Shown here: piece by piece, positions 9,351 to 19,723 of the stretch | How positions within the stretch are numbered: position 1 is the stretch's first letter | Layout of the letters: the number at the start of each line of letters is the position of its first letter | Assembly (NCBI RefSeq): GCF_000245335.1 | Contig: NZ_JH600304.1 | Span: forward strand, 1 to 64,000 | Source: Bacillus mojavensis RO-H-1 = KCTC 3706 | Lineage (GTDB): Bacteria; Bacillota; Bacilli; Bacillales; Bacillaceae | Length of the DNA: 64,000 bases | Direction: 5' to 3' | Position numbers and translations under genes: made by a program | Notes under the pieces: model-generated | Seen by the model: only the letters and a program-made list of their open reading frames with translations | Databases searched by the model: none | What the model was told of the DNA's origin: nothing

Positions 9351-10241
9351 TTAGTGGTCTCTTGCCGCAATTAAATCACAAAGCTCATACAAAAGGTCTT
9401 TTTGAAGGGAGAGACCGCCAATCAAGCGCTTTGCTTCTTCTATGTGACCGTCCAATTTCTTTTTGGCCCCTTCCAGTGACAGAAGTGACGGATACGTTGA
9501 TTTTTCGTTCGTTGTATCCGAGCCGACACGTTTGCCGATTTTCTCTTCACTGCCTTCTACATCTAAAATGTCGTCTCTGATTTGAAAACCGATTCCAATG
9601 TGGCTGCTGAAGGCGCGCAATGTTTCAATTTCTTCCTCAGGCGCATCCGCCAAAATAGCGCCGGCGATGACGCCAAAACCGAGCAGTTTGGCTGTTTTCC
9701 GTTCATGAATGGATTCAAGTTCTTCAAGCGTGACCTGACGATTTTCTGCTTCCATATCGGCGATCTGCCCCCCGACCATGCCCTCGGTTCCCGCCGCTGA
9801 AATCAGTTCATTCACAAGACGAAGTCGCTTCTCAGCAGATACCTCGTCTGACACATGGGACGTAATCAGCTTAAAGCTTTCCGTAAGCAGCCCGTCTCCC
9901 GCTAAAACAGCCGTGGCTTCACCAAATACTTTATGGTTTGTCGGTTTTCCGCGGCGCAGATCATCATCGTCCATGCAAGGCAGATCATCATGAATTAAGG
10001 AATACGTGTGAATCATTTCAACAGCGCACCCGACTGGGATACCATCTTTTTCACTTTTTCCGTATGCATTCAAAACCGCCAGCACGATGAGAGGCCGCAG
10101 CCGCTTTCCTCCGGCCTCAAGGGAATACAGCATAGATTTCTTTAATGAATCCGGGATATTAAGGTTTTCTGTATATACAAAGAGCTGTTCTTCAACCGCT
10201 TTTTTACGCTCCGCCAGAAAGCTAGCTAATTTATTTGTCAC
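9351..10241 (-). CDS. ispA: Geranyl/farnesyl diphosphate synthase
   Basis: 296 aa polyprenyl synthase. The first aspartate-rich motif is [15 protein letters not shown] (about 85-97) and the second is [12 protein letters not shown] (about 225). It condenses DMAPP and IPP to farnesyl diphosphate for undecaprenyl-phosphate, menaquinone and heme side chains. The start is taken as GTG 10241 ([14 protein letters not shown]), placed properly behind AGGAGGAAGACGAAG; a longer frame exists but lacks a binding site. It overlaps the xseB 3' end by 11 bases. Confidence 0.96.
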   Translation of the reverse strand: MTNKLASFLAERKKAVEEQLFVYTENLNIPDSLKKSMLYSLEAGGKRLRPLIVLAVLNAYGKSEKDGIPVGCAVEMIHTYSLIHDDLPCMDDDDLRRGKPTNHKVFGEATAVLAGDGLLTESFKLITSHVSDEVSAEKRLRLVNELISAAGTEGMVGGQIADMEAENRQVTLEELESIHERKTAKLLGFGVIAGAILADAPEEEIETLRAFSSHIGIGFQIRDDILDVEGSEEKIGKRVGSDTTNEKSTYPSLLSLEGAKKKLDGHIEEAKRLIGGLSLQKDLLYELCDLIAARDH

Positions 10242-10485
10242 CTTCGTCTTCCTCCTGAACACTAAAAGGTGCCAGTTCGCCGTCTTCTTTTAAAATGAAG
10301 TCCATTTGCTTCTCTACTTTTTGAAGCTTTTCATGGCACATTTTTGAAAGGGCCATTCCTTCTTGAAAGTAGTTAATTGCTTGCTCCAGAGGCACATCGC
10401 CTTCTTCAAGCTTTGATACAATGCTTTCTAAGCCTTTCATCGCTTCTTCAAACGTCATGTTTTCGTTTTTTTTCATGTCTGTCAT
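10231..10485 (-). CDS. xseB: Exodeoxyribonuclease VII small subunit
   Basis: 84 aa. The family core is visible as [20 protein letters not shown] (residues about 9-28, written here as the conserved helix) followed by the second helix [12 protein letters not shown]. The small subunit assembles in several copies around each XseA to form the ssDNA exonuclease. ATG 10485 overlaps the xseA stop in an ATGA, and its 3' end overlaps ispA, so xseA-xseB-ispA are tightly coupled. Confidence 0.96.
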   Translation of the reverse strand: MTDMKKNENMTFEEAMKGLESIVSKLEEGDVPLEQAINYFQEGMALSKMCHEKLQKVEKQMDFILKEDGELAPFSVQEEDEGDK

Positions 10486-11828
10486 TTTTCTTCCCCTCTC
10501 TTATTTAATACTTCACAGGTCAGCACGCCATCCTTCAGCTTTACCTCCAGCTGGTCTTTCTCTTCTACCTGACTGACGCTTTTTATGAGTTCATCTTCCT
10601 TATAAGCCAAGCTGTATCCTCTTTCCATAATTTGAAGGGGACTTAACGCGTTCAGCTTGCCCAGAACGGTTTGAAACTGAGAATGCAGCTGCTTCATTTG
10701 GATATTCATATTTTTTTTAAGCTGATTCGTTTGATCCTCATACCGTTTTCTGGCCTGCTTCAGCTGTTCATGGGGATGCAGCGCCTCTAATCTGTAAGTT
10801 TCGCGCTCAAGCTGTCTGCTTTTCCGGTCCAAAAGAGCGGTAAGCTGAGCTTGAAACTGCTGGTAAGCAAGGTCAAACTGCTGCTCTTTTTGCTCAAACA
10901 GCCGCTTAGGAAAGCGAAATGCATATGAGGATTGAAGTGTTTGAACCCGTTCTTTTTTTTGGTTGAGATGCTGCTGCATCGCTCTTGACATCCTGACTTC
11001 CGCCGTTTTCGTCCGTTCCATTAAATCAGTTGTATGCGGCACTGCAATCTCAGCTGCCCCTGTAGGTGTCGCCGCTCTGATATCCGCAACAAAATCACTG
11101 ATGGTAAAATCCGTCTCATGGCCGACAGCTGATATGATCGGTATGTTGGAAGCAAAGATCGCACGCGCTACGATTTCTTCGTTAAACGCCCACAGTTCTT
11201 CAATTGATCCGCCGCCTCTTCCGACAATTAATACGTCGCACATCTGTTTTTCATTCGCCTCTTCAATGCGCCTAACGATGGATCTGCTCGCATGTTCGCC
11301 CTGAACGAGCGCTGGAAGTACAATGACTTTTACAAGGGGATATCTTCTTTTTAGAGTTGTAATGACATCTCTGACAGCAGCACCTGTGGGTGATGTCACA
11401 ACCCCGATTGTGGCTGGAAATGCGGGGATTTGTTTTTTGTAGCGTTCGTCAAATAAACCTTCTCCGGCTAGCTTCTTTTTTAATTCTTCATACGCTAAAT
11501 AAAGCGCTCCGACCCCGTCAGGCTGCATTTCTTTTGCATATAATTGATAGTTTCCGCTCGGTTCGTATACGGAAATTCCGCCTCTCACCAGCACTTTCAT
11601 CCCATTTTCCGGTTTAAAAGGAAGACGCTCGCTCTGTCTGGCGAACATGACCGACTGCATCCGGGCGTTTTCATCTTTTAATGTGAAATAAATATGGCCT
11701 CTCGTGTGTATTTTTACATTCGATAATTCGCCTTTAATCCAAATATTTTCAAGGTGAGGATCTACATCGAATTTTCGTTTTATATACTTTGTCAGCGCTG
11801 AGACAGTAACATACGCTGTTTCACCCAT
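10482..11828 (-). CDS. xseA: Exodeoxyribonuclease VII large subunit
   Basis: 448 aa. An N-terminal OB-fold (about 5-105, with [11 protein letters not shown] and GHIYFTLKD) precedes the catalytic domain holding [29 protein letters not shown] and [13 protein letters not shown], then a long coiled coil and a C-terminal segment. ExoVII degrades single-stranded DNA from both ends. Start ATG 11828. Confidence 0.97.
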   Translation of the reverse strand: MGETAYVTVSALTKYIKRKFDVDPHLENIWIKGELSNVKIHTRGHIYFTLKDENARMQSVMFARQSERLPFKPENGMKVLVRGGISVYEPSGNYQLYAKEMQPDGVGALYLAYEELKKKLAGEGLFDERYKKQIPAFPATIGVVTSPTGAAVRDVITTLKRRYPLVKVIVLPALVQGEHASRSIVRRIEEANEKQMCDVLIVGRGGGSIEELWAFNEEIVARAIFASNIPIISAVGHETDFTISDFVADIRAATPTGAAEIAVPHTTDLMERTKTAEVRMSRAMQQHLNQKKERVQTLQSSYAFRFPKRLFEQKEQQFDLAYQQFQAQLTALLDRKSRQLERETYRLEALHPHEQLKQARKRYEDQTNQLKKNMNIQMKQLHSQFQTVLGKLNALSPLQIMERGYSLAYKEDELIKSVSQVEEKDQLEVKLKDGVLTCEVLNKRGEEK

Positions 11829-11867
11829 GTCTCAAACTCCTCTCGTAAGCATTCCTGCACCATAACT

Positions 11868-11910
11868 AAAGAAAACCCGCCCTGGCTTAAGGAGCCTGAA
11901 GAAGCGGGTA
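11868..11910 (-). terminator. Terminator between folD and xseA
   Basis: ACCCGC (11875-11880) pairs with GCGGGT (11904-11909), with an inner GGCT/AGCC stem; a T-rich tail follows on the minus strand. Confidence 0.6.
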
Positions 11911-11966
11911 TCGTGCTCATTATCCAGAGGCAGTGCTTTGTTCCATCTCTGAATATCTCCAAAGAT

Positions 11967-12818
11967 CTATAATAACGTACGTTTCGCAGATTTAACAGTA
12001 TTATGCGCAAGCATCGTGATGGTCATAGGACCGACTCCGCCTGGAACAGGTGTAATAAAGGATGCTTTTTCCTTCGCTCCTTCAAACTCTACGTCTCCGC
12101 AAAGCTTTCCGCTTTCCAAACGGTTAACGCCGACGTCAATTACGATGGCGCCTTCTTTTATCTGGTCAGCAGTGATAAAGTTGGCTTTACCGACCGCCAC
12201 CACCAGGATGTCCGCTTTTTTCGTATGTTCAGATATATCTTTTGTTCTTGAATGACAGTATGTCACTGTCGCGTTTTCATTTAATAAAAGCTGGCCGACA
12301 GGTTTACCGACAATATTGCTTCGGCCGACTACAACAACCTCTTTACCGGAAAGGTCAATATTGGTTTTCTTCAAAAGCTCAACAATTCCGTGCGGCGTGC
12401 AAGGAAGAAATGTATCTTCACCTAATAGCATTTTCCCTACATTTAACGGATGAAAACCATCTACATCCTTATCAGGAGAAATACGTTCAATCACCGCTTT
12501 TTCAGAAATATGGTCTGGAAGCGGAAGCTGAACGAGAATTCCGTGAAACTCAGGGTCTTCATTGTATTTGTCAATAATCGAAAGCAGTTCAGCTTCTGTG
12601 AGGCTGCTGTCGAATTGATCAAGCTTAAAATTCATGCCCATTGTTTCTGCCGCTTTTTTCTTTCCCCGCACGTAAGAATGAGAAGCTGGGTCATCTCCAA
12701 TCAGAATAACCGCCAGGCCGGGAGTGACGCCTTGCTTTTTAAGCTCTTCTACCTCTTTTGCCAATTGTTCGCGTTTTTCTTTTGCCGTTTCTTTTCCGTC
12801 GATGATTGTTGCAGTCAT
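11967..12818 (-). CDS. folD: Bifunctional methylenetetrahydrofolate dehydrogenase/cyclohydrolase
   Basis: 283 aa. The catalytic Tyr and Lys lie in [12 protein letters not shown] (about 48-59); VQLPLPDHI and [13 protein letters not shown] follow; the NADP-binding site is [13 protein letters not shown] (about 160-173) and the C-terminal PGGVGPMT is the folate-site loop. FolD interconverts methylene-, methenyl- and formyl-tetrahydrofolate in one-carbon metabolism. Start ATG 12818, twelve bases after nusB. Confidence 0.97.
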   Translation of the reverse strand: MTATIIDGKETAKEKREQLAKEVEELKKQGVTPGLAVILIGDDPASHSYVRGKKKAAETMGMNFKLDQFDSSLTEAELLSIIDKYNEDPEFHGILVQLPLPDHISEKAVIERISPDKDVDGFHPLNVGKMLLGEDTFLPCTPHGIVELLKKTNIDLSGKEVVVVGRSNIVGKPVGQLLLNENATVTYCHSRTKDISEHTKKADILVVAVGKANFITADQIKEGAIVIDVGVNRLESGKLCGDVEFEGAKEKASFITPVPGGVGPMTITMLAHNTVKSAKRTLL

Positions 12819-12829
12819 TTTCTTTCCTC

Positions 12830-13225
12830 CTATGATTGTTCAATATCAGATTTAATGTTAGAAAGAACCCCGTTTACAAATTTTGTCGCTTTGTCATCAC
12901 CAAACCGTTTCGCCAGCTCAATCGCTTCGTTCATGGAGACATTTACCGGAATGTCTTCGGCATATGCCATTTCGTATGCTGCCAGACGCAAAATCGCACG
13001 GTCAACATTGGCAATCCGATCAAGCTTCCAATTCACCAGATGTTTCGAAATCATTTCATCCAGCTGAATCTGGTGTTCCAATACCCCGTGTACAAGCTGT
13101 TCAAAGAAAGGATCTGTCTTTTCTTCATCTAATGCGTGCTCAATGGCTTCATTCACTGCAATATCGCTGACATCAATTTGAAATAGTGCCTGCAAAGCTT
13201 TTTCTCTTGCTGTTCTTCTTTTCAT
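12830..13225 (-). CDS. nusB: Transcription antitermination factor NusB
   Basis: 131 aa all-helical protein beginning [19 protein letters not shown], the conserved NusB N-terminus, with the [20 protein letters not shown]-terminal signature. It binds boxA of rRNA leaders together with S10. ATG 13225; nusB opens the nusB–folD–xse–isp–dxs cluster. The 265 bases upstream hold a hairpin but no gene. Confidence 0.96.
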   Translation of the reverse strand: MKRRTAREKALQALFQIDVSDIAVNEAIEHALDEEKTDPFFEQLVHGVLEHQIQLDEMISKHLVNWKLDRIANVDRAILRLAAYEMAYAEDIPVNVSMNEAIELAKRFGDDKATKFVNGVLSNIKSDIEQS

Positions 13226-13380
13226 TTTCTTTCTCCTTTGATCCTCTTTATCTGCTTGTCGTTAAGCCATAAAGAGATCATAACATATTTTTTTCGTATC
13301 CGCATATTGAAATCAAGGTTTTTCGACCCTATTACCGAATATTTTTACAGCCCTTCATATGATCATTCGGATTTCACGAT

Positions 13381-13420
13381 CATGAAGAAACTCGGCTGAC
13401 TTGAGCCGGCTTTCTTCATG
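13381..13420. repeat. 40-bp hairpin upstream of nusB
   Basis: CATGAAGAAA pairs with TTTCTTCATG (10 bp perfect) and an inner CGGCT pairs with AGCCG. Neither side has a T run, so it is not an obvious intrinsic terminator. Confidence 0.5.
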
Positions 13421-13442
13421 CTTTGAAATAAAGGGTAACGTG

Positions 13443-13476
13443 TAAAAAAACCAAAGGGCCGCCCTCCCCTTGGTTT
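13443..13476 (-). terminator. Terminator of accB-accC-yqhY
   Basis: AACCAA/TTGGTT flanking a GC-rich arm, followed on the minus strand by seven T residues, shortly after the yqhY stop. Confidence 0.8.
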
Positions 13477-13490
13477 CCTGTTAAGCCATT

Positions 13491-13898
13491 TTACATTTCT
13501 TCGTCGATTTCGACTTCCTGGGCTTTTGTGTCAAATTGAATGCCGACGATGTGAATATTGATCTCGTTAATTGAAAGAGACGTCATATTTAATAAGGTTT
13601 GACGAATGTTTTCCTGAACGGCCGCTGCGACTTTCGGAATAGAAACGCCGAATGCGACAACACAGTAGACATCGATCGTAATTCCGTCATCCGCCAAGTC
13701 GACTTTTACACCTTTGCCATGGTTTACTTTGCCGAAGCGCTCGACGACGCCTGTCGCAAAGTTTCCGCGCATTTCAGCAACGCCGTCAACTTCAGAAGCC
13801 GCAATACCGGCAATCACCTCAATGACTTCCGGCGCGATCTCAACCTTACCTAAATGCGTGTCTTCATGATCCATCTTAAGCAAGCTGTTGTCTTTCAT
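13491..13898 (-). CDS. yqhY: Asp23/Gls24 family protein YqhY
   Basis: 135 aa with the Asp23 core (about 18-125): VIEVIAGIAASEVDGVAEM, then GVKVDLADDGITIDVYCVVAFG. It lies 20 bases after accC at the end of the acetyl-CoA carboxylase operon. In B. subtilis, loss of yqhY has been reported to select acc mutations, suggesting an influence on carboxylase activity; the mechanism is not visible here. ATG 13898 behind GGAGGTG. Confidence 0.93.
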   Translation of the reverse strand: MKDNSLLKMDHEDTHLGKVEIAPEVIEVIAGIAASEVDGVAEMRGNFATGVVERFGKVNHGKGVKVDLADDGITIDVYCVVAFGVSIPKVAAAVQENIRQTLLNMTSLSINEINIHIVGIQFDTKAQEVEIDEEM

Positions 13899-13918
13899 TC
13901 AATTCACCTCCGTAAAAA

Positions 13919-15271
13919 TTATGAGCCCATTACATCATATGTTTCTAAAAATTTCGTATTAAACTCTCCGCTAACAAATGTTTCGTGTTCAAGCAGTTTG
14001 ATGTGGAACGGGATTGTTGTTTCTATGCCTTCGATGACGAATTCGCTTAGTGCGCGCTTCATGCGGGCAACCGCTTCATCTCTCGTTTTTCCGTATGTGA
14101 TTACTTTCGCAATCATGCTATCGTAGTACGGAGGGATGGTATAGCCCGGATACGCGGCTGAATCTACACGGACACCTAAACCGCCCGGCGGCAGATACAT
14201 TTTAATTTCACCAGGTGACGGCATGAAGTTTTTGCTTGGGTTTTCCGCATTAATTCGGCATTCGATGGCCCAGCCTTCAAATACAACATCTTCTTGCTTG
14301 AGGCTGAGTTCCATTCCTGATGCGACTCTGATTTGTTCTTTAATCAGGTCTGTTCCTGTCACCATTTCTGTAACTGGGTGCTCTACTTGAATTCTTGTGT
14401 TCATTTCCATGAAGTAGTAGCGCTGTTCTCTGTAGTCATAAATAAATTCAACTGTTCCCGCGCCTGTGTAGCCAACTGCTTTTGCAGCCTTAACCGCCGC
14501 TTCACCCATCTGCTCTCTGATTTCTGAATCAAGCGCAGGAGATGGTGATTCTTCCAAAAGCTTTTGAAGGCGTCTTTGAATCGAGCAGTCACGTTCGCCC
14601 AAATGAATGGTATTTCCATAATTATCGGCAAGCACTTGGATCTCAACATGACGAAAATCCTCTATGTATTTTTCGATGTAAACACCAGGATTTCCAAATG
14701 CAGTTGCAGCTTCCTGCTGAGTAATCTTAATGCCGTTAATCAGTTCCTCTTCGGTGCGCGCAACCCTGATTCCTTTTCCGCCTCCGCCTGCGGTGGCTTT
14801 TATAATTACAGGATACCCAATTTCATTAGCTAGCGAAACCGCTTCTTCTACATTTTCTATAATTCCTTGTGAACCTGGAACAATCGGCACGCCCGCCTGT
14901 TTCATCGTCTCCCGCGCAACGTCTTTTGTTCCCATTTTTGAAATAGCCTCAGCGCTAGGTCCGACAAACGTGACATTCACTTCTTCACATAATTCCGCGA
15001 AGTCGGCGTTTTCCGCTAGAAATCCGTAACCCGGGTGAATAGCGTCTGTACCGGTCAGCTTGGCGACACTTACGATATTTGTAACGTTTAGATAGCTGTC
15101 TTTTGATGCTTTCGGTCCGATACAAAAAGCCTCATCAGCCATTTGTACATGCAGGGCATCTTTATCAGCTTCTGAATAAACGGCGACAGTCTCAATACCG
15201 AGCTCTTTACAGGCTCTGATGATTCTGACAGCAATTTCTCCTCTGTTGGCGATCAATAGCTTTTTTATCAT
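13919..15271 (-). CDS. accC: Acetyl-CoA carboxylase, biotin carboxylase subunit
   Basis: 450 aa. Biotin carboxylase N-domain ([20 protein letters not shown]), the ATP-grasp glycine loop [14 protein letters not shown] (about 160), the catalytic region with [12 protein letters not shown] and [15 protein letters not shown], and a C-terminal domain. It carboxylates the biotin carried by AccB with bicarbonate and ATP, the first committed step of fatty-acid synthesis. ATG 15271, eleven bases after accB. Confidence 0.98.
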   Translation of the reverse strand: MIKKLLIANRGEIAVRIIRACKELGIETVAVYSEADKDALHVQMADEAFCIGPKASKDSYLNVTNIVSVAKLTGTDAIHPGYGFLAENADFAELCEEVNVTFVGPSAEAISKMGTKDVARETMKQAGVPIVPGSQGIIENVEEAVSLANEIGYPVIIKATAGGGGKGIRVARTEEELINGIKITQQEAATAFGNPGVYIEKYIEDFRHVEIQVLADNYGNTIHLGERDCSIQRRLQKLLEESPSPALDSEIREQMGEAAVKAAKAVGYTGAGTVEFIYDYREQRYYFMEMNTRIQVEHPVTEMVTGTDLIKEQIRVASGMELSLKQEDVVFEGWAIECRINAENPSKNFMPSPGEIKMYLPPGGLGVRVDSAAYPGYTIPPYYDSMIAKVITYGKTRDEAVARMKRALSEFVIEGIETTIPFHIKLLEHETFVSGEFNTKFLETYDVMGS

Positions 15272-15282
15272 GTTAAGTCTCC

Positions 15283-15750
15283 TTACTCTGCTTTTACAAG
15301 AAATAGAGGTTGTCCATACTCAACCAGCTGGCCGTTTTCAACTAACACTTCAACGATTTCGCCTTTTACTTCCGCTTCGATTTCGTTAAATAGCTTCATT
15401 GCTTCTACAATGCAGACAACAGTGTTTTCATTTACTTTAGAGCCTGCTGTTACATAAGGACCGGCTTCCGGTGATGAAGAAGCATAAAATGTTCCCACCA
15501 TCGGTGATTTGATTTGGTGCAGGTTTTCATCTTGTTTCGGCGCCTCTTGTGCAGGTGCCGGCGCTGCTTGCTGCGCTTGCGGAGCTGCTGCTTGTACAGG
15601 TGCTGACGGCGCTTGCTGCATCACTTGTACAGTGCCCGCTTCGTGTTTTTTCAGTTTTAGGGAAACACCTTCATTTTCATATACGAATTCATCAATTGAA
15701 GATTCGTCAATTGTTTTAATCAGTTCGTGGATTTCTTTAATATTTAACAT
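15283..15750 (-). CDS. accB: Biotin carboxyl carrier protein of acetyl-CoA carboxylase
   Basis: 155 aa. A Pro/Ala/Gln-rich linker (about 42-75) separates the N-terminal helix from the biotinyl domain; the biotinylated Lys is in [14 protein letters not shown] near residue 120. ATG 15750 behind AGGAG. It heads the accB-accC-yqhY operon; the upstream 120 bases should contain its promoter, but no strong -35/-10 pair stood out. Confidence 0.97.
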   Translation of the reverse strand: MLNIKEIHELIKTIDESSIDEFVYENEGVSLKLKKHEAGTVQVMQQAPSAPVQAAAPQAQQAAPAPAQEAPKQDENLHQIKSPMVGTFYASSSPEAGPYVTAGSKVNENTVVCIVEAMKLFNEIEAEVKGEIVEVLVENGQLVEYGQPLFLVKAE

Positions 15751-15865
15751 TCAATCGCACTCCTATGTATGAAATTTCTTTTTTATAGGTTACTACTAAA
15801 AGTACATACTATGTTTATCTTACAGGAGCGGACTTTTGAATTCAACTCTAATATGACTGGCATGC

Positions 15866-15888
15866 AAAAAGCCCGCGTTTCGGCGGGC
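15866..15888 (-). terminator. spoIIIA operon terminator
   Basis: GCCCGC/GCGGGC stem with a GTTTC loop, followed by five T residues on the minus strand, just after spoIIIAH. Confidence 0.85.
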
Positions 15889-15901
15889 GGTTGTTCATTA
15901 A

Positions 15902-16552
15902 CTATTTGGAAGGCTCAAATGTGACCGCAACGTCTTTCATCGTTTTAATTTCTTTGGCAACAAGGTCTATGATAGCTGTAGCTTTAGATTTAGAGTGTTT
16001 GTCAGATTTGACGGTGATGTTGATTTTGTCTCCTTCCGCATTTACGAGGGCATCTTCATAGCCTTGTGTTTTAATTAGTGTTTCAAGCTGTTTTTCTGTT
16101 CCTTCCGCTTCACTGAGGGCTGTCATTTTATCATATGCCTCGCTCTTTTCCTTTGCTGTTGCATCGTCGCTGGATACGATTGCATTCAGTTCTTCCCGTT
16201 CTTTGCTTCTGGCATCTTCCAAATCAAGGCGGTATGTTGTGAAAAGATCATCGTCGGCGGTTTCGGTCACAACCGTTCCTTTTTCACTCGCTTCAGCGGA
16301 AGTTTCTTTGTCTGAAGAAGAATCTTTCGTACCCTTAGTTCCGTCTTCTTTTTCCGTTTCAGTACCATTTTTTTCCTTTGTGTCTTCCTTGGCAGGTGTT
16401 TTTTCAGTTGCTACTTCACCGCTGTCTGACGGGCTTTTTTCACTTTGCATCTGCACCGCGTTTTTACTTTCAGGTGACATGATATAATAAACACTTAACA
16501 CCACAACAAGACTGAGCATTGTTAACAGCCAAACAGTTTGTTTTTTGAGCAC
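15902..16552 (-). CDS. spoIIIAH: Stage III sporulation protein AH, channel ring
   Basis: 216 aa. One membrane span (about 7-25), a long Glu/Lys/Thr-rich linker (about 30-100), then a C-terminal YscJ/FliF-like domain (about 105-213). It forms the mother-cell ring that binds forespore SpoIIQ across the intermembrane space. The start is GTG 16552, immediately after the spoIIIAG stop and behind GGAGGATT inside spoIIIAG, so the two are coupled. The low-complexity linker is unusually charged but typical of the family. Confidence 0.96.
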   Translation of the reverse strand: MLKKQTVWLLTMLSLVVVLSVYYIMSPESKNAVQMQSEKSPSDSGEVATEKTPAKEDTKEKNGTETEKEDGTKGTKDSSSDKETSAEASEKGTVVTETADDDLFTTYRLDLEDARSKEREELNAIVSSDDATAKEKSEAYDKMTALSEAEGTEKQLETLIKTQGYEDALVNAEGDKINITVKSDKHSKSKATAIIDLVAKEIKTMKDVAVTFEPSK

Positions 16553-17242
16553 TTATGAATCCTCCTTTATTTTTTTAGGGGCAACCGCAACCCGGTGGCT
16601 TGGAACATCCAGGACCCGTGTCACCGCTTCAATAATGGTTTGTTTTATTTGAACGTTGTCCACTCCTTGAGCAACAACGAGTACACCACGTATATCCGGT
16701 TTTTTCGTTTGAACGACAACAGGTGTTTCTTTATCCCCATTCCTGATCATAACGATTTCTTCCTCTGATGTTTGATCCGTCACGCTTCTAGTTCCGCCTT
16801 CTTTGTCTGTTTCTTCAGTTGTTGTATTTTTGCTTGATTTGTTTTTTTCATACACCTTCAGTGACGTTGCGTCCACATTAACCACAACCGAGACATCCTC
16901 CACGCCGATAATCGTTTCAAGAATTTCCTTCAGCTGGTTTTCATATTCTTTTTCATAATCGCCAATAGAGTTTTTAGGATCATCAGATTTTGAGGCCTTA
17001 AACACTTCAGCTGTTTTCTCTTTGCTGTCCGCCGAATCAGCTGATGCCGGTGCTGTTATGGTCTGGGCGTTTTCCGTTTTCTCCGGTGAAGAAAAGAGCT
17101 GGCTGACAAGCATAAAGGAGACGCCGAGAACAAAAACGAACAGAAAGTAATGATATTTGGTCAGCTTCGGTTTTTCGCCGTCCTTCGATTGCCCCGGAAG
17201 AAACTGCTTTTTCAATACGTTCCATAATCCGTTTTTATTCAT
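16553..17242 (-). CDS. spoIIIAG: Stage III sporulation protein AG
   Basis: 229 aa from ATG 17242 (MNKNGLWNVLKK), chosen over an upstream in-frame ATG because GGGGAGAGG precedes it and this gives the known length. One membrane segment (about 35-55) followed by an extracytoplasmic ring-building domain with a charged insertion. SpoIIIAG forms a large 30-fold ring in the feeding-tube channel. It overlaps spoIIIAF by eight bases. Confidence 0.95.
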   Translation of the reverse strand: MNKNGLWNVLKKQFLPGQSKDGEKPKLTKYHYFLFVFVLGVSFMLVSQLFSSPEKTENAQTITAPASADSADSKEKTAEVFKASKSDDPKNSIGDYEKEYENQLKEILETIIGVEDVSVVVNVDATSLKVYEKNKSSKNTTTEETDKEGGTRSVTDQTSEEEIVMIRNGDKETPVVVQTKKPDIRGVLVVAQGVDNVQIKQTIIEAVTRVLDVPSHRVAVAPKKIKEDS

Positions 17243-17855
17243 TGCCGATCCTCTCCCCGCCTTCCATATGAACCGTAATTTTCTCACTGCCGATTTCCCA
17301 GATGTCTGCAAGCTTTCCCTGAATCTGTTTAGCTTCTTTTTGTTCCGCTGTATCTTTTGTGACGTATGCATGATCCGTATTAATGTCGACCGGCGCGACC
17401 GTTTGGACCGTTTTTTCAGAAGACGGGGCCATATACACGCTGATTGTTTTGATATCCTCTTCTGAATCTACTTTTTCTCCTGCCGTGATCTTGATTTGGT
17501 CTACTTTATATTCGTCATGACTGAACATCTCCTCCGCTTTCTTTTTTAGTTGGACAGCCATTTCTTCTAAAATATATGCGCGCTGGGAAGCTTGTATTTC
17601 TATTTTTTTTGAATTGATCTGATTTTTTATTTCGGCAGATTCCGATTGCCCGTTTTTTGTGAGGTATTCAAAGATGACTTCGGGGTCTGTTTTGAAAAGC
17701 TTAAAAATTGGAGTAAGCATGACGACGATCAGCAGCAGGCTGATGACCATTTTTGCGTACTTTTGCATGCTGGAACTCGGCAGCAGCATATCAATGACGA
17801 TTGCAAATAGGATAAATAAGACGATGCTGGTAAGCCATTCAGTTAGAAAACTCAT
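17235..17855 (-). CDS. spoIIIAF: Stage III sporulation protein AF
   Basis: 206 aa. Two N-terminal membrane segments (about 5-25 and 33-52) and a soluble intermembrane domain resembling ring-building motifs (about 85-200). Part of the mother-cell channel complex. ATG 17855, preceded by GGAGGCCGACGG. Confidence 0.95.
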   Translation of the reverse strand: MSFLTEWLTSIVLFILFAIVIDMLLPSSSMQKYAKMVISLLLIVVMLTPIFKLFKTDPEVIFEYLTKNGQSESAEIKNQINSKKIEIQASQRAYILEEMAVQLKKKAEEMFSHDEYKVDQIKITAGEKVDSEEDIKTISVYMAPSSEKTVQTVAPVDINTDHAYVTKDTAEQKEAKQIQGKLADIWEIGSEKITVHMEGGERIGNE

Positions 17856-17868
17856 CCGTCGGCCTCCT

Positions 17869-19068
17869 TTACTTCATCATCATCGTGAGGTTTCCGGCTG
17901 TAATAATGACGGTAAGGCTTAAAAAAAACATGAGAGACACAATGGCGAGAGCCGCAAAAATATAAATGACGCTTTTGCTGATGACATCGAGACAGGTAAT
18001 GACCGGACCGCCGCCGAGCGGCTGGAGAATCGCGGCTGCCAGCTTGTAAATAAAAGCGAGAGAAAGCACTTTGATTGCCGGAAAAGCCGCAATACAAATC
18101 AAAATGGCGACACCTAGAATTCCTACCGTATTTTTCAGCAATAAGGAAGCGCTGATCACTGTATCCGTTGCGTCAGTAAACATTCTTCCAAGAACAGGGA
18201 TGAAGTTGCCGGTAATAAACTTAGCCGTCCTGAGCGTAATGCCGTCTGTCACTGCCGCCGAGGCCCCCTGCACAGAAATGACGCCGAGAAACACAGTGAG
18301 AAAGACTGCCAGCGCTCCGATGGCGATATTCCTGAGAAGGTTAGCCAGCTGCGTTACTTTGTACTGTTCTGTCATTGTACTGACAATGCTCAGAATCGCT
18401 GATAAGAAAATCAGCGGCATGACGATGTTTTGAATCAGCAGACCGCTCGTATTCATAAGAAAGAGTATAACAGGATGAAAGAAGGCCGCAGATACAGCTC
18501 CTCCAGAGGAAGCCAAAAGCGCCAGCAGGAGAGGAATGAGAGCCAAAATAAAACTGGTCATCGTCTGAATCGCCTCTGTCGCATAATTGATCGCTACATG
18601 AAAGCTGTTCAGCGCGAGGATAATCAGCACCATATAGACAATTGCGTAGGCAACCTTGCTGACTGTGCTTTGCTGAAATGCATTTTGCAGAAGCTGAAGA
18701 ATGACGCAGAAAATCGTCAGCAAAATCAACGTGCCTAGAAGCTTTCCATTGGCAAGCACTTCATGAAACAAATAAGAAAAGAGAGCCTTCAGCCATTCTT
18801 GCGGTGAAAAGGATTTATCGCCGTTTATAAACTCAAGCAAACTTCCTTTTTGACTTTCCGGCAGCAGGCCGCCGTACTCCGTCATTATGTCATTCCAAAA
18901 TTCACCGATCTTGTCTGTTTCAAGCGACTCTGCCGTTTTTTCAGCCAATTGCTTCGGCGTTTCGGTATGTTCTTCTGTTTGGACCGAATCGTCTGCAGCT
19001 TGTACAGTTTCTGCGCAGCCTAATACGAGAAGCACCGCAAGAACCAACGCCCATTGAAAACGCTTCAA
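17869..19068 (-). CDS. spoIIIAE: Stage III sporulation protein AE
   Basis: 399 aa polytopic membrane protein with a cleavable-looking signal peptide (residues about 1-24, ending VQAA), a soluble segment and then seven or so hydrophobic spans, including the conserved GDKSFSPQEWLKALF region before the first. Proposed permease-like part of the SpoIIIA channel. The start is TTG 19068. It is the largest spoIIIA gene and lies 13 bases upstream of spoIIIAF. Confidence 0.96.
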   Translation of the reverse strand: MKRFQWALVLAVLLVLGCAETVQAADDSVQTEEHTETPKQLAEKTAESLETDKIGEFWNDIMTEYGGLLPESQKGSLLEFINGDKSFSPQEWLKALFSYLFHEVLANGKLLGTLILLTIFCVILQLLQNAFQQSTVSKVAYAIVYMVLIILALNSFHVAINYATEAIQTMTSFILALIPLLLALLASSGGAVSAAFFHPVILFLMNTSGLLIQNIVMPLIFLSAILSIVSTMTEQYKVTQLANLLRNIAIGALAVFLTVFLGVISVQGASAAVTDGITLRTAKFITGNFIPVLGRMFTDATDTVISASLLLKNTVGILGVAILICIAAFPAIKVLSLAFIYKLAAAILQPLGGGPVITCLDVISKSVIYIFAALAIVSLMFFLSLTVIITAGNLTMMMK

Positions 19069-19086
19069 TCTGCCGCCTCCTTTCGG

Positions 19087-19488
19087 TTATGACATGGAAG
19101 GTATAAGTCCGAGAATCGTTTCAATAATCACGGTTAAAATAGGAACAGCCATAACGAGAATCAGAATTTTTCCCGCCAATTCTATTTTCGAGGCAATGGC
19201 TCCTTGACCGGCATCCTTGGTGAGCTGCGCCCCGAATTCAGCAATATAGGCGATTCCGATAATCTTTAAAATCGTTTCAACATATACCATGTTGACATTG
19301 GCGTTGACGGCTATTTTTTCAATCATTCTGATAATGTCGTAGATTTGATCTACCAGATAAAGAAAAATAACACATCCGGCAAATACGATAATTAAAAAGG
19401 CAAATGTCGGCTTTTGTTCTTTCACGATCAAAGAAAGGAAGGTGGCGATCAGCCCTAAACCTACAATTTGAACAATGTCAATCTGCAA
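19087..19488 (-). CDS. spoIIIAD: Stage III sporulation protein AD
   Basis: 133 aa, four hydrophobic segments, beginning MQIDIVQIVGLGLIATFLSLIVKEQKP. Membrane subunit of the SpoIIIA complex, resembling SpoIIIAC. TTG start at 19488, six bases after the spoIIIAC stop. Confidence 0.95.
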   Translation of the reverse strand: MQIDIVQIVGLGLIATFLSLIVKEQKPTFAFLIIVFAGCVIFLYLVDQIYDIIRMIEKIAVNANVNMVYVETILKIIGIAYIAEFGAQLTKDAGQGAIASKIELAGKILILVMAVPILTVIIETILGLIPSMS

Positions 19489-19494
19489 GCCCCC

Positions 19495-19701
19495 CTATCC
19501 TTGAAATAAAAACACAGCTTTTATCTTTTTAAAGAGGTCATCCACAATGGTGGCGACCATAAATAAAATATAGATAAAACCTAACAGCGTCACCCACTGG
19601 GCGTACTCTTTTTTTCCCATCTGATCCAAAATCGTGTGTAAAAACGCGACCACGATTCCCACTCCGGCGATTTGAAAAATGACATTCACGTCTACTCCCA
19701 T
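19495..19701 (-). CDS. spoIIIAC: Stage III sporulation protein AC
   Basis: 68 aa with two membrane spans (about 8-26 and 35-55), start MGVDVNVIFQIAGVG. Small membrane subunit of the SpoIIIA complex. ATG 19701 behind GGGGAG. Confidence 0.95.
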   Translation of the reverse strand: MGVDVNVIFQIAGVGIVVAFLHTILDQMGKKEYAQWVTLLGFIYILFMVATIVDDLFKKIKAVFLFQG

Positions 19702-19723
19702 TTTATTTTTGCTCCCCTCACGT

